Assembly (NCBI RefSeq): GCF_009498235.1
Contig: NZ_CP044205.1
Location: forward strand, 3,845,389 to 3,909,388
Direction: 5' to 3'
DNA length: 64,000 nt
Source: Candidatus Methylospira mobilis
GTDB lineage: Bacteria; Pseudomonadota; Gammaproteobacteria; Methylococcales; Methylococcaceae
Part shown: positions 1 through 7,632 of the stretch, in pieces
Layout of the letters: each line of letters opens with the position of its first letter
Numbering within the stretch: the stretch's first letter is position 1
Position numbers and translations under genes: made by a program
Notes under the pieces: model-generated
What the model was told of the DNA's origin: nothing
Databases searched by the model: none
What the model saw: the letters and a program-made list of their open reading frames with translations, nothing else

Positions 1-73
1 TTATGGCGATAGTCAGCACAGTGATTACCACGCCGGGTTTGCGGGCGTGGCTGCCGGGACACCAAAAAAACTG

Positions 74-143
74 GTAACTATCCAGTACAAGCGCTGAAAA
101 CCTGCCCAGAGCAGCCGCAATAAAGGCATAGCTGAATAGTTAC
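74..143. repeat. Short element with GTAACTATYC terminal inverted repeats
   Basis: The left end reads GTAACTATCC (74-83) and the right end GAATAGTTAC (134-143), inverted with one mismatch around about 50 bases of filler. The same ends bound a longer element at 61014-61185, and a lone right end lies at 4538-4547. This looks like a small non-autonomous repeat. Mobility is inferred. Confidence 0.45.
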
Positions 144-218
144 AAAGCTCATCCCCATAACCATGACGGCATGTCAATGTCGGATTGCTGAATTGCTCCC
201 TCTGTGGCGCATAACATG

Positions 219-251
219 CTCCATACGCGTTTTTGTGTATGGAGTTTTTTT
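219..251 (+). terminator. Hairpin plus T-run directly before a start codon
   Basis: CTCCATAC (219-226) pairs with GTATGGAG (237-244), followed by seven T residues (245-251), and the next three bases are the ATG at 252. The shape is that of a Rho-independent terminator, but it sits exactly where a ribosome binding site would be. It may insulate the downstream cassette from upstream transcription, or simply be decayed sequence. Confidence 0.5.
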
Positions 252-616
252 ATGGGGAACCGTCACTGCGCAGCGTGCAAGCAGATTTTTCAACCCCGCC
301 CTCAATCACCTCGTCAATCTTACTGCTCATCTCCCGGCTGCCAGCGGCAGCGCAAAGGACTGTGGCATAAAAACAGTCTAAAGACTGACCCTGCTTACCG
401 CGACAACCAAAAGCGAGCGCAGCAGGCCTGGAAAAAACGCCACCCCGGTTATGATCGTCAATACCGCAAAGACAACCCGGAGTATGCGGAACGCAATCGA
501 ACTTTACAAGAACTTTACAAAGGGAGCGGAGTCGGCGAAAAAGCAGCGCCATTGCAAAAATGGACGCATCAATCCCACTCAATTCGCTGGCTTCGGGGAT
601 TTATCGGCTTAGTTGA
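252..616 (+). pseudogene. Frameshifted small Cys-containing protein of a mobile cassette
   Basis: From ATG 252 the reading frame gives MGNRHCAACKQIF followed by a second Cys pair (CSSPGC), a possible zinc-binding element, then a basic stretch rich in Arg, Lys, Tyr and Gln. I recognise this N-terminus as a family that travels with a ParB-like pair, recalled rather than searched. The frame continues to 635, but the expected C-terminus (AKMDASIPLNSLASGIYRLS, stop at 614-616) is in another frame, so a frameshift near 530-545 is likely. The downstream ParB-like genes are damaged too, so the whole cassette is decaying. Function is unknown. Confidence 0.5.
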
Positions 617-756
617 AAGTCAGATTCGACGCTAGTCTGGCGCCCGATATCAGCCTCGGCGAACATAACAGTATCGAATTCGAAAGTTACCGCTTCAACA
701 CGCTGGACTATTTATACGGGATGTCCGAGAGAACGCATATCAGGAGGGCTGCATGA
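613..756 (+). other. Unassigned short reading frame before the first ParB remnant
   Basis: A 47-residue frame with a possible TTG start, containing RFDASLAPDISLGEHNSIEF and ending in a basic tail. Its TGA (754-756) overlaps the ATG (753) of the next remnant in an ATGA junction. That coupling suggests the 3' end of a formerly longer cassette gene whose 5' part is gone. I do not recognise the family. Confidence 0.3.
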
Positions 757-866
757 GTAAAGAACATCGCCCCGGCACTATCCAGATGATCCCCCTTAAC
801 CGGATTGAGATACTCAACCCGCGCGATCGCAACGACAGAATATTCGAGGAAATCGTTTGCCGATGA
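753..866 (+). pseudogene. ParB-like protein 1, truncated to its N-terminus
   Basis: The 37-residue product contains IPLNRIEILNPRDRNDRIFE, which matches the start of the ParB/Srx-type N-terminal domain of cassette-borne ParB proteins. The start has a good ribosome binding site (AGGAGG about 7 bases upstream). The domain should run on for well over 200 residues, but a stop comes at 864-866 and the following sequence is unrelated until the second ParB-like gene at 954. An internal deletion is the simplest reading. The fragment is too short to fold as a ParB domain. Confidence 0.6.
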
Positions 867-953
867 AAATTTTACGACCTTACTACCCGCCGAAGGTTTG
901 GAAACGCTTCCGGCAAATCTGGCCGAACGACTTTGGACTGGAGGACTCCAACA

Positions 954-1821
954 ATGCCTCATTTGCCACTCGGTTTCGTACCCGAACCATTGACTATCCC
1001 GCTCGATCAGATATTGCCCACGCGCAAAACACCTCAAGGAGCCATCTATACCCGAAAACTGAAACAGATTCGCTCTTCCATCGTTGCGGTCGGGTTGATT
1101 GAACCGCTCACTATCGGTAACGCCGACAAAGCGACCGGGCAACACTTCTTATTGGATGGACACATCAGGTTGCTTGTGCTGCGCGATCTCGATTATCGAG
1201 ACGCGCCTTGCTTTATTGCCACCGACGATGAAGCCTACACTTACAACAACCGTATCAATCGATTTTCGACGATACAGGAACATCATATGATTCAACGTGG
1301 CGTTTCAAGGGATCGGCTCGCGGCAGCCCTCAACATGGATGTCAGTTATGTCCCCAAAAAAATTAATCTGTTGGACGGATTGTGCAAAGAAGCCGCAGAA
1401 GTTTTAAAAGATCAGCAGTTTTCCACCCGCCTCAGCCAGATCCTGCGCAAAATGAAACCGCTTCGGCAAATGGAATGCGTCGAACTCATGGTGTCGGCTA
1501 ACAACCTTTCCGTAGCTTACGCTCAGGCGCTATTGATGCCTACACCAGTAAAGTTACTGGTTGAATCCAGCAAAGCAAAAAATGAATGGCGTCACGCCTG
1601 AACAAATAGTCAAGATGGAACGGGAAATGACCAACTTGCAAGGGCAATACAAATTGGTCGAACAATCCTATCGCGATGACATTCTGAGCCTGGTTCTCGC
1701 CAAAGGCTATTGATCCAAACTAATCAAAAACGAACAAGTGGTACACTTCCTTCGTATTCATCGGCCTGATATGTTGGTCGCGTTCGAAAACATCATCCAG
1801 ACAATATCGCTGGATACGTAA
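954..1821 (+). pseudogene. ParB-like protein 2 (RepB C-terminal type), frameshift plus nonsense
   Basis: ATG 954 follows GGAGG with good spacing. The first frame has a ParB N-terminal fold: residues near 10-45 (PLTIPLDQILPTRKTP, then an IRSSIVAVGLIEPLTI helix) and the nucleotide-loop-like GQHFLLDGHIRLLVLRDL, then a helix-turn-helix region (RDRLAAALNMDVSYVPKKI). It stops at 1599-1601. The family's C-terminal motif continues in another frame from 1582 (MNGVTPEQIVKMEREMTNLQ), runs into a TGA at 1711-1713, and after it the same frame still encodes SKLIKNEQVVHFLRIHRPDM to the TAA at 1819-1821. The shift lies in an A6 run near 1577-1583. Two independent lesions mean a true pseudogene, not a sequencing slip. 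Confidence 0.75.
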
Positions 1822-1837
1822 ACACAACCGTTTTCCA

Positions 1838-1978
1838 GCCGGGATATAACTTCCCGAATTGAACCTCACACCCTGTTCCCCTAAGCCCTTCGGCTGCGCT
1901 CGGGGTAAATCGCTTAGCAGGGCCTTATTGAAGGGCCGTTCATGATTCGACAGGCTCACCCACAAACGGGGAAGTTGT
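1838..1978. repeat. Dispersed repeat R2, copy 1
   Basis: Contains the string GGGATATAACTTCCCGAATT and, further on, AAGGGCCGTTCATGATTCGA followed by CAGGCTCACC. A clearly related copy is at 39702-39805, and a fragment in the opposite sense is near 51540-51560. It resembles the palindromic 'TTCGACAGGCTCA' intergenic repeats common in proteobacteria. Confidence 0.55.
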
Positions 1979-1992
1979 TTTTGACCATGGCC

Positions 1993-3969
1993 CTAAAAGG
2001 AACCGGCAAAAAAAGACCTGGCAAGCGCGATAGAGGTCAGGTCGTCCGACTGCGGCGCATTACCTTCGAAATTTTTCACCGTATCGACAAGGTATTGAAT
2101 GATTGCTCCGGGACTACGGTCGGCAACCGCGATCAGCGCGGTTGCCAGCGCCGCATCGCCAAACCCCCGCCCTTGCTCATTAAACGCTTCGGTAATACCG
2201 TCGCTATACAGGAACACGCGATCGCCTGGCGCTATGTGGACCCGATGTTCGCCAAACTCGGCGTCATCCACCACACCCAACGCCATTCCAGCGGTTCTGG
2301 GTAATTTTTCCGGCTGTTTCGTTGCGCCGAACAGGTAGGGCGGCAAATGCCCGCCATTGGCATAGGTAAACCAGCCGCTGCGCGCATCCAGTACGCCGTA
2401 AAACACGGTAACGAAAAGGCTCTTCGGATTGGAAGCATAAATACGCCGGTTTGCTTCGCTCAACACTTGCGCCGGAGACTCCAGCGTTTCGGCCACTGTC
2501 CGAATGGCGGTCCGGCAGATCGCCATAAAAAACGAAGAAGCAACGCCTTTATCGGCCACATCGGCAATCAATATCCCTACCCGGCCATTACCCAACTCGA
2601 TATAATCATAAAAATCGCCGGCCAGCTGCTTGGCGGGCAGCATGATGGCGCTGGCGGTATATCCGGGTATATTCGGAAAATGGGCCGGTAATATGGCCTG
2701 CTGCAAGGAATGAGCTACATCCAGTTCGTTTTCTATGGTCTGCTGCGCAAACTCGAGCAGCCGGTTTTTTTCCTCGAGTTCCACCGTGCGCTGCACAACG
2801 GTTTCCTCCAGTTCCTGCTTCTGGCCCTGCACCTTGCGCGCCATTTCCTGAAAAACCCGCGCCAGCACGCCCAGCGCATCCATGCGTCTGGCGACCGGGT
2901 CCAGCAGCGCCATATTCAGATTTCCATCCTGCAACGCATGCGCCGCATCGGTGACAACCAGCAGGGGAGCCGTAATGCTGTTGGTATAATGAGTCAACAT
3001 CAAAACGGCGCAGAACATCACAACCAGCACAATGACCGCGGTCATGATCAATTCCCGCACCAGCGCTTCATGCAGGGTTTCAGTCGGGATATGCAGCAGC
3101 GTGGCGCCGACCAAACTCCCTTGCGCAGCGTCCGGATCGCCTGTTTCCTTATGGATAGGGGCGGCTACGGTAATCCTGTCGCCTTCAATATCGCTGATTA
3201 TTTGATTGTTGCGCATCGCAGAATTCAAGTTCGCTTTGTCGATAACGCTCAACTCCGCGGATTTTTTACCCGCTCCGGCAAAATGCAAAACGGCGAGATC
3301 CTGATTAACCACCCACACTCTTTCGACGCCGGAATCCTTGACGATACGGTTGATATATTCCTGGGTCCCCAGCGTCCGTTTCATCGTGTCGATCACTTTG
3401 CCATCGAGACCGACTTGAACGATGCGCGGCTTGTCGATACCGGAAACGCCGACATATTTGTAAATCTTGCCATCCATATCGCGTCTGAGCACATCCTGAA
3501 CCACCACCCCCGAGCGGCTATTCAATAAAGACCAGAACTCCGACGCCTGCGGTTGCTTCGACGCCTCGGGACGAAATTGAAAACCGCCGGACGGCTCGGA
3601 ATGAAGATACACTTTGCCTTTGGGGTCGGTAACCCCGATTTCACCCAGATCGTCAGAACCCACCATGGCGTCCAGATGACGATTGATTTCTTTTGGACTC
3701 AACCCGGCTTTTTCGGCAACCGCCACGAAGTGACTGACGATACGCGCAGAAGTCACCATATCCTGAGACAGCAGAGATTCCGCCTCGGTTTCCACGGTTT
3801 CCCCCATATCGGCTGTTCTGGCAATAATGCCGGCCAGCGTCTTACCGTCGTCCTCGGCCTGATCCAGAATGGCGCGCTGGGTGTTGTAGGCGAGACTCAC
3901 CGCAGTTGCAACGATACTAAGCGCCAGCAGGGCGGAAACGATCAGCAACAGACGCGTTTTCAGCTTCAT
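1993..3969 (-). CDS. Membrane-anchored PP2C/SpoIIE-family (RsbU-like) phosphatase
   Basis: 658 residues. A first membrane segment (about 7-29) and a second (about 300-325) bracket a roughly 270-residue extracytoplasmic sensor region. A HAMP domain, a coiled coil (about 380-425) and a C-terminal PP2C-type phosphatase follow. Metal-binding acidic motifs are intact: GDFYDYIELG, LIADVADKG, YSDGITEAF and DDLTSIAL. In the known RsbU/SpoIIE scheme such enzymes dephosphorylate a STAS antagonist, releasing it to bind an RsbW-type kinase. The STAS gene lies 45 bases upstream on the same strand and an RsbW-like gene is at 7162, so a complete partner-switching module is present. The sensed ligand is unknown. 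The start at 3969 puts the membrane anchor at the N-terminus. Confidence 0.92.
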   Translation of the reverse strand: MKLKTRLLLIVSALLALSIVATAVSLAYNTQRAILDQAEDDGKTLAGIIARTADMGETVETEAESLLSQDMVTSARIVSHFVAVAEKAGLSPKEINRHLDAMVGSDDLGEIGVTDPKGKVYLHSEPSGGFQFRPEASKQPQASEFWSLLNSRSGVVVQDVLRRDMDGKIYKYVGVSGIDKPRIVQVGLDGKVIDTMKRTLGTQEYINRIVKDSGVERVWVVNQDLAVLHFAGAGKKSAELSVIDKANLNSAMRNNQIISDIEGDRITVAAPIHKETGDPDAAQGSLVGATLLHIPTETLHEALVRELIMTAVIVLVVMFCAVLMLTHYTNSITAPLLVVTDAAHALQDGNLNMALLDPVARRMDALGVLARVFQEMARKVQGQKQELEETVVQRTVELEEKNRLLEFAQQTIENELDVAHSLQQAILPAHFPNIPGYTASAIMLPAKQLAGDFYDYIELGNGRVGILIADVADKGVASSFFMAICRTAIRTVAETLESPAQVLSEANRRIYASNPKSLFVTVFYGVLDARSGWFTYANGGHLPPYLFGATKQPEKLPRTAGMALGVVDDAEFGEHRVHIAPGDRVFLYSDGITEAFNEQGRGFGDAALATALIAVADRSPGAIIQYLVDTVKNFEGNAPQSDDLTSIALARSFFAGSF

Positions 3970-4014
3970 GTCAACCTGTCTTCGAATGCTGGACCACTAC
4001 CCGCTTTTTGTGGT

Positions 4015-4347
4015 TCAAGAAGCCAGCGCCTCTTCGATAGTAGGGAAGATTTCAAACAATTTGGTAAAACCGCTGATTTCGAATACATCCTGCACCGGCT
4101 CCTGTAAGCCGCTCAAACGTATACGTCCGTTCAGCGATTTGGTTTTTTTGGCCGCCATTAAAAATATTCTCAACCCGGCGCTGCTGATGTAGGCAATTCC
4201 CGAACAGTCCAGCACCACGTCGGCCTGATTCGCATCTATCAGGATCAATAGCTGCGACTCAAGCTCTTTCGAGCCAGATGAATCGACGCGGCCGGTCAAT
4301 GTAGCAACCAGTACCGGCCCTTTGTTATAAGAAGTAACTTCCAGCAT
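4015..4347 (-). CDS. STAS-domain anti-anti-sigma factor (RsbV/SpoIIAA-like)
   Basis: A 110-residue single STAS domain. The phosphorylatable serine region is YISSAGLRIFLMAAKK (serine pair near residues 57-58), preceded by the conserved VVLDCSGIAY strand. I chose ATG 4347 (MLEVTSYNKG) because the 37-residue extension to 4458 is hydrophobic and unlike the family, and 110 residues is the normal length. The gene lies between the permease and the phosphatase on the same strand. By family knowledge it is phosphorylated by an RsbW-type kinase and dephosphorylated by the neighbouring phosphatase. Which sigma factor or other target it controls is not visible, because no sigma factor gene is in the window. 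Confidence 0.88.
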   Translation of the reverse strand: MLEVTSYNKGPVLVATLTGRVDSSGSKELESQLLILIDANQADVVLDCSGIAYISSAGLRIFLMAAKKTKSLNGRIRLSGLQEPVQDVFEISGFTKLFEIFPTIEEALAS

Positions 4348-4408
4348 GATCAAATTCTCGTTTAAAAATAAATGAAAAAGAGTAAGAGATTTTTCAAAAA
4401 CGCAAAAG

Positions 4409-4510
4409 GAGAGGAAGTGAAGTAAGTCTATGGCTGTCAGAAAACCATCAGTGACCATGAAAGGGCCTGACGGGCCTCCATGGACGGATTTACGGAATGC
4501 TTCGACAAAA
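4409..4510. repeat. Dispersed repeat R1, degenerate copy
   Basis: Shares GAGGAAGTGA at the start and GCCTCCATGGACGGATTTAC with the copies at 32183-32302 and, inverted, 61043-61163. It is followed at 4538-4547 by GAATAGTTAC, the same terminal motif found at 134-143 and 61176-61185. It fills the gap between the permease and STAS genes. Confidence 0.5.
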
Positions 4511-4552
4511 CTTCGTCCCCATACAAAAGCGGGTATTGAATAGTTACAAAAG

Positions 4553-6295
4553 TTAATCCTTGAAAGTCAGACTCAATTCGGCCATACCCATGGTTTCCTG
4601 CCGTACGTGCACCCTGTCGGCAAGCTTCTGGATCAGGTATCCGGCCATCCTCATAACCGCGCTTTCATCCTCCAGCAACTGTTCCTGGGTAGGAGGACGA
4701 GTAACCAAAGGCACCAGACCGCCACGGTATCGCAACACCACGGTAAAACTGAACTCATCGTATTGGGTTTCCATACTAATCGTACCAGAAACTCCCGGCT
4801 CCGACTCAACCAAATCGTGATCGATCAAGGTTTCGAATGCCTGCCAGGTAGCGTGCTCGGCGCGACGGACAACCTCGTGGCGGGCGCCCCAGGCCTTACC
4901 CTGCTGTTCGAGAAAATCGACGATATCATCCAGCGACGATTGGTCAACGGCAAAGGTTTTGCGCAACCGCGTCTTGGCGCCCAGCCGGAAAACCAGCGAC
5001 AGCAAAGTGGCGCAAGTAGTGGCCATCGCAACATTGGACAGCGTAACAGCCTGAAAAACAGGGGGCAGCGTAAGATAATAGTACTGTTTAAGCGGCTCGT
5101 GGCTGATCCCTACAATAATGGATACCCCGACTGAGATGATTTTGCGGTTATCCAGCATTCGGGATGTAATCATCTGCATGCCCGCCATTGCTGTAAACAC
5201 GGATAAAAAAACCACGGCCGCGGCCGTTACCGGCAGCGGTATCAAAAACCATATCGCGGTCAGCTTGGGTACAAATGCGAAACATATCATCAACGCGCCC
5301 AGCCACCATGCAATATACCGAGAGGTGCATCCCGTCGCGGCGGCCAGACTGACCGCGCCGCCGCTGGAGGTCAACGGCATCGCATTGACCAGCGCGCCCA
5401 GCAAATTGGTAAAGCCTTCGGCGCGCACGCCTTTGCAAACCGACAGCATATCGGGCCGCTTCCAGTTGGCGTCGTTGAAGCGCTGGGCTACCGCGATTGC
5501 TCCGAAACCGTGCAGCGAAAGCGCAAGCCCCACGATCATGAAAGAAGGTATCAACGATATATCCAGCCGCCAACCGAACACCGGCACCTCGGGAATACGC
5601 AGCAACGGTACGTTTTCGAGCTGGCGCACTGCGACGTCCAAGGGAAGATCGCCGAGAAAATAAGCCAGTACGGCCCCGAGCAGGAGCCCGGAAAAAGCCG
5701 AAAACAGGCGCAGCCAGCCGGACGACCAGACGCTGATGGAAATCATCGCCGCCAGAGTCATGGTGATCAGCACACCGGAGTGCTTCAAACTGGCGAACTG
5801 ATCCAACGAGCCGTCTTCATGCGAAGCAATCAGTTCGAGACCGCGCGAACCCAAACTCAATCCCATCATAATCACGGCAACGCCGGCAACTTCCACCGTA
5901 AAAACGCTTTCCAGCCGCTTGAACGCCTCACCCAGAAAAATCTGGGTCGCACCCACCACTGCCAGCATGCCGAAAGCCAGCTCGAACCCCCCGGAAGCGA
6001 TCGCTACCGTCATAACGGAAAAGGTGGCCGGCGTTACCTGCAAGGGACAGAAGTAACCGGAACCGAGACCGAAACGGCCGAACGCCTGCACGATGACACC
6101 CACCCCGGAAACAATCAGCGTAGTCGCCATCAAATTATAGAAATCGTGTATTCCCAGGTTTTTTTCGTGACTGAACAGACGTATGACGCCCATGTAAACA
6201 CCGAGAAAAGCCAATTGCTGTAATGAAATAAACAGCGCGTGATGATAGGGCGGCTTGCTATCCAGCCAATGGATAATCGAATCGGGTTTGCGCAT
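4553..6295 (-). CDS. NCS2/SLC26-fold permease with C-terminal RsbW-like domain
   Basis: 580 residues. The first ~440 form a polytopic permease of the uracil/xanthine (NCS2) type, with the family's Gly/Pro-rich half-helix regions (FGLGSGYFCPLQVTPATFSV; NAMPLTSSGGAVSLAAATGC). Residues about 448-580 are soluble and run collinear with the RsbW-like protein at 7162: a helix ending QAFETLIDHDL where RsbW has its N-box, then the strand GTISMETQYDEFSFTVVLRY, then a helix AGYLIQKLADRV matching GLYLISQLTDSM, then the final strand AELSLTFK. The ATP-binding residues are poorly kept, so it may be a binding-only domain. It lies 21 bases after the carbonic anhydrase stop. The substrate is unproven: nucleobase by family, bicarbonate by context. 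The tail assignment is my own alignment by eye. Confidence 0.75.
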   Translation of the reverse strand: MRKPDSIIHWLDSKPPYHHALFISLQQLAFLGVYMGVIRLFSHEKNLGIHDFYNLMATTLIVSGVGVIVQAFGRFGLGSGYFCPLQVTPATFSVMTVAIASGGFELAFGMLAVVGATQIFLGEAFKRLESVFTVEVAGVAVIMMGLSLGSRGLELIASHEDGSLDQFASLKHSGVLITMTLAAMISISVWSSGWLRLFSAFSGLLLGAVLAYFLGDLPLDVAVRQLENVPLLRIPEVPVFGWRLDISLIPSFMIVGLALSLHGFGAIAVAQRFNDANWKRPDMLSVCKGVRAEGFTNLLGALVNAMPLTSSGGAVSLAAATGCTSRYIAWWLGALMICFAFVPKLTAIWFLIPLPVTAAAVVFLSVFTAMAGMQMITSRMLDNRKIISVGVSIIVGISHEPLKQYYYLTLPPVFQAVTLSNVAMATTCATLLSLVFRLGAKTRLRKTFAVDQSSLDDIVDFLEQQGKAWGARHEVVRRAEHATWQAFETLIDHDLVESEPGVSGTISMETQYDEFSFTVVLRYRGGLVPLVTRPPTQEQLLEDESAVMRMAGYLIQKLADRVHVRQETMGMAELSLTFKD

Positions 6296-6316
6296 TTTTC
6301 AATCCGGCTTGTTACT

Positions 6317-7027
6317 TTAGGTAGCGGGCATGAAATCGCCCGTTTCCGGGTCGGTCGCCCACAAATCGCCGGTCTCCAGATCGAACCACCAGCCGTGCAG
6401 ATCGAGCTTGCCATCTTCCACGGCCTGCTTGAGCCAGGGATAAGTCAGCAGATTTTGAAGCGAGCCGCGTATAGCCGCCCTCTCTACCAGATAAGGATAA
6501 TCCTTGAGCTGCTCCAGGGAGATCTGCTTGGTTTCTCCCGCGCCTTTGGACGGCGTTATAAACAAACGGCAAGCTTCTTCGGCAATGGAAACCCACTGGC
6601 CAATGAAATCGCTTTCCATCTCTGCCCCGGATACGGCATCCAACAGCGCCTTGATTCCGCCACAATGCGCGTGTCCCATGATAATGATATGTTCGACCTT
6701 CAAATGCCGTACCGCATATTCAATCGCTGCGCCCACGCCGTGTTGCGCATCATCGCGGCAATAGGGCGGCACAAGATTGGCGACGTTGCGCACCATGAAC
6801 AAATCGCCGGGACCTGCGTCCACCAGCAAAGCCGGATCGACCCTTGAATCGCTGCAGGCAATCATTAATGCCTTGGGATGCTGCCCATAATCGAGCAGTC
6901 GGCGCATGGTTTCAGGCTTTTCGGTATAATAACGCTCCCTGAATTTGAGCATCGCATCCTGAAAATGTGCCAACGAATCCGCACATGTCGCACCGGAATG
7001 TGTATTATCTTTAACAGGCGTGTTCAT
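6317..7027 (-). CDS. Beta-class carbonic anhydrase
   Basis: 236 residues, the normal length of a bacterial beta-carbonic anhydrase, interconverting CO2 and bicarbonate. Zinc ligands and catalytic residues are visible: ACSDSR with C58, D60 and R62, and MGHAHCGG with H119 and C122. There is no signal peptide, so it is cytoplasmic. It is the first gene of a leftward run (carbonic anhydrase, permease, STAS, phosphatase) and is transcribed divergently from the RsbW-like gene, with 134 bases between them, so one control region could serve both. Carbonic anhydrases often sit beside or are fused to SulP-type bicarbonate carriers; here the neighbour has the related NCS2 fold, which hints at a CO2/bicarbonate role (inference). 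Confidence 0.95.
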   Translation of the reverse strand: MNTPVKDNTHSGATCADSLAHFQDAMLKFRERYYTEKPETMRRLLDYGQHPKALMIACSDSRVDPALLVDAGPGDLFMVRNVANLVPPYCRDDAQHGVGAAIEYAVRHLKVEHIIIMGHAHCGGIKALLDAVSGAEMESDFIGQWVSIAEEACRLFITPSKGAGETKQISLEQLKDYPYLVERAAIRGSLQNLLTYPWLKQAVEDGKLDLHGWWFDLETGDLWATDPETGDFMPAT

Positions 7028-7161
7028 AGTCGGCAGTTTATAGTTGTATACTGTTTACGGGTATATGGAGGTTTGTTTCTGACGGCTGACCAATCTACCC
7101 TACATCGGCAGCGCGCGCAATCGCCATTGCTGCTCCTTGTAACCGGACATACGCCTGACTC

Positions 7162-7593
7162 ATGTTTGAATGTACCATCGCTGCCAGCCCCGACCAACTT
7201 GACAGTCTGATCGAGTCCTTTGAGCAGTTTTGCGAGACCAAAGGCTTGCAAGGCGCTGTCGTCATGCAAATGCTGATGGTGCTGGAAGAAATAGCAAGTA
7301 ACTCGATTAAGTATGGTTACCCGGACGGACGCACCGACGGCAGAATCGCCGTGCGTGCGGAAATATTAAAAAACAATTTGACGCTCACTGTCACCGACGA
7401 TGCCTCTGCGTTCAATCCCACGCAGTTTGCAAAGCCCGATACCGCATCAGGCATCGAAGAACGTAAAATCGGCGGCCTTGGGCTTTACCTGATAAGCCAG
7501 TTAACCGACTCGATGTTCTACCAAAGGCATAACGAACAAAACATATTGCAAATCAATAAAAAAATCGTACAAACCCCAAACTCGGGGGTTTGA
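7162..7593 (+). CDS. RsbW-like ATP-binding anti-sigma factor/serine kinase
   Basis: 143 residues, one HATPase_c_2 domain. The N-box is EEIASNSIKYGY (E43, N47), the G1-like motif is VTDDASAFNP and the G2-like loop is IGGLGLYLISQL, all complete. Known relatives bind a sigma factor or another partner and phosphorylate a STAS antagonist. Here the STAS antagonist (4015-4347) and its phosphatase (1993-3969) are on the opposite strand only a few genes away. It is transcribed divergently from the carbonic anhydrase. A short hairpin (AAACCCC/GGGGTTT, 7571-7591) overlaps the stop codon and faces the convergent end of rne, 39 bases away. The regulated partner is unknown. Confidence 0.88.
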   Translation: MFECTIAASPDQLDSLIESFEQFCETKGLQGAVVMQMLMVLEEIASNSIKYGYPDGRTDGRIAVRAEILKNNLTLTVTDDASAFNPTQFAKPDTASGIEERKIGGLGLYLISQLTDSMFYQRHNEQNILQINKKIVQTPNSGV

Positions 7594-7632
7594 GGCTTGT
7601 ACAGATCTTCGGGCGCTTTACCTCGCGCTGGA

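Noticed and set aside
2710..3528. Long plus-strand frame of 272 residues opposite the phosphatase
   Set aside because: It lies antisense to a well-supported PP2C gene, has no start context and shows an amino-acid composition typical of a mirror frame (rich in His, Gln, Arg).
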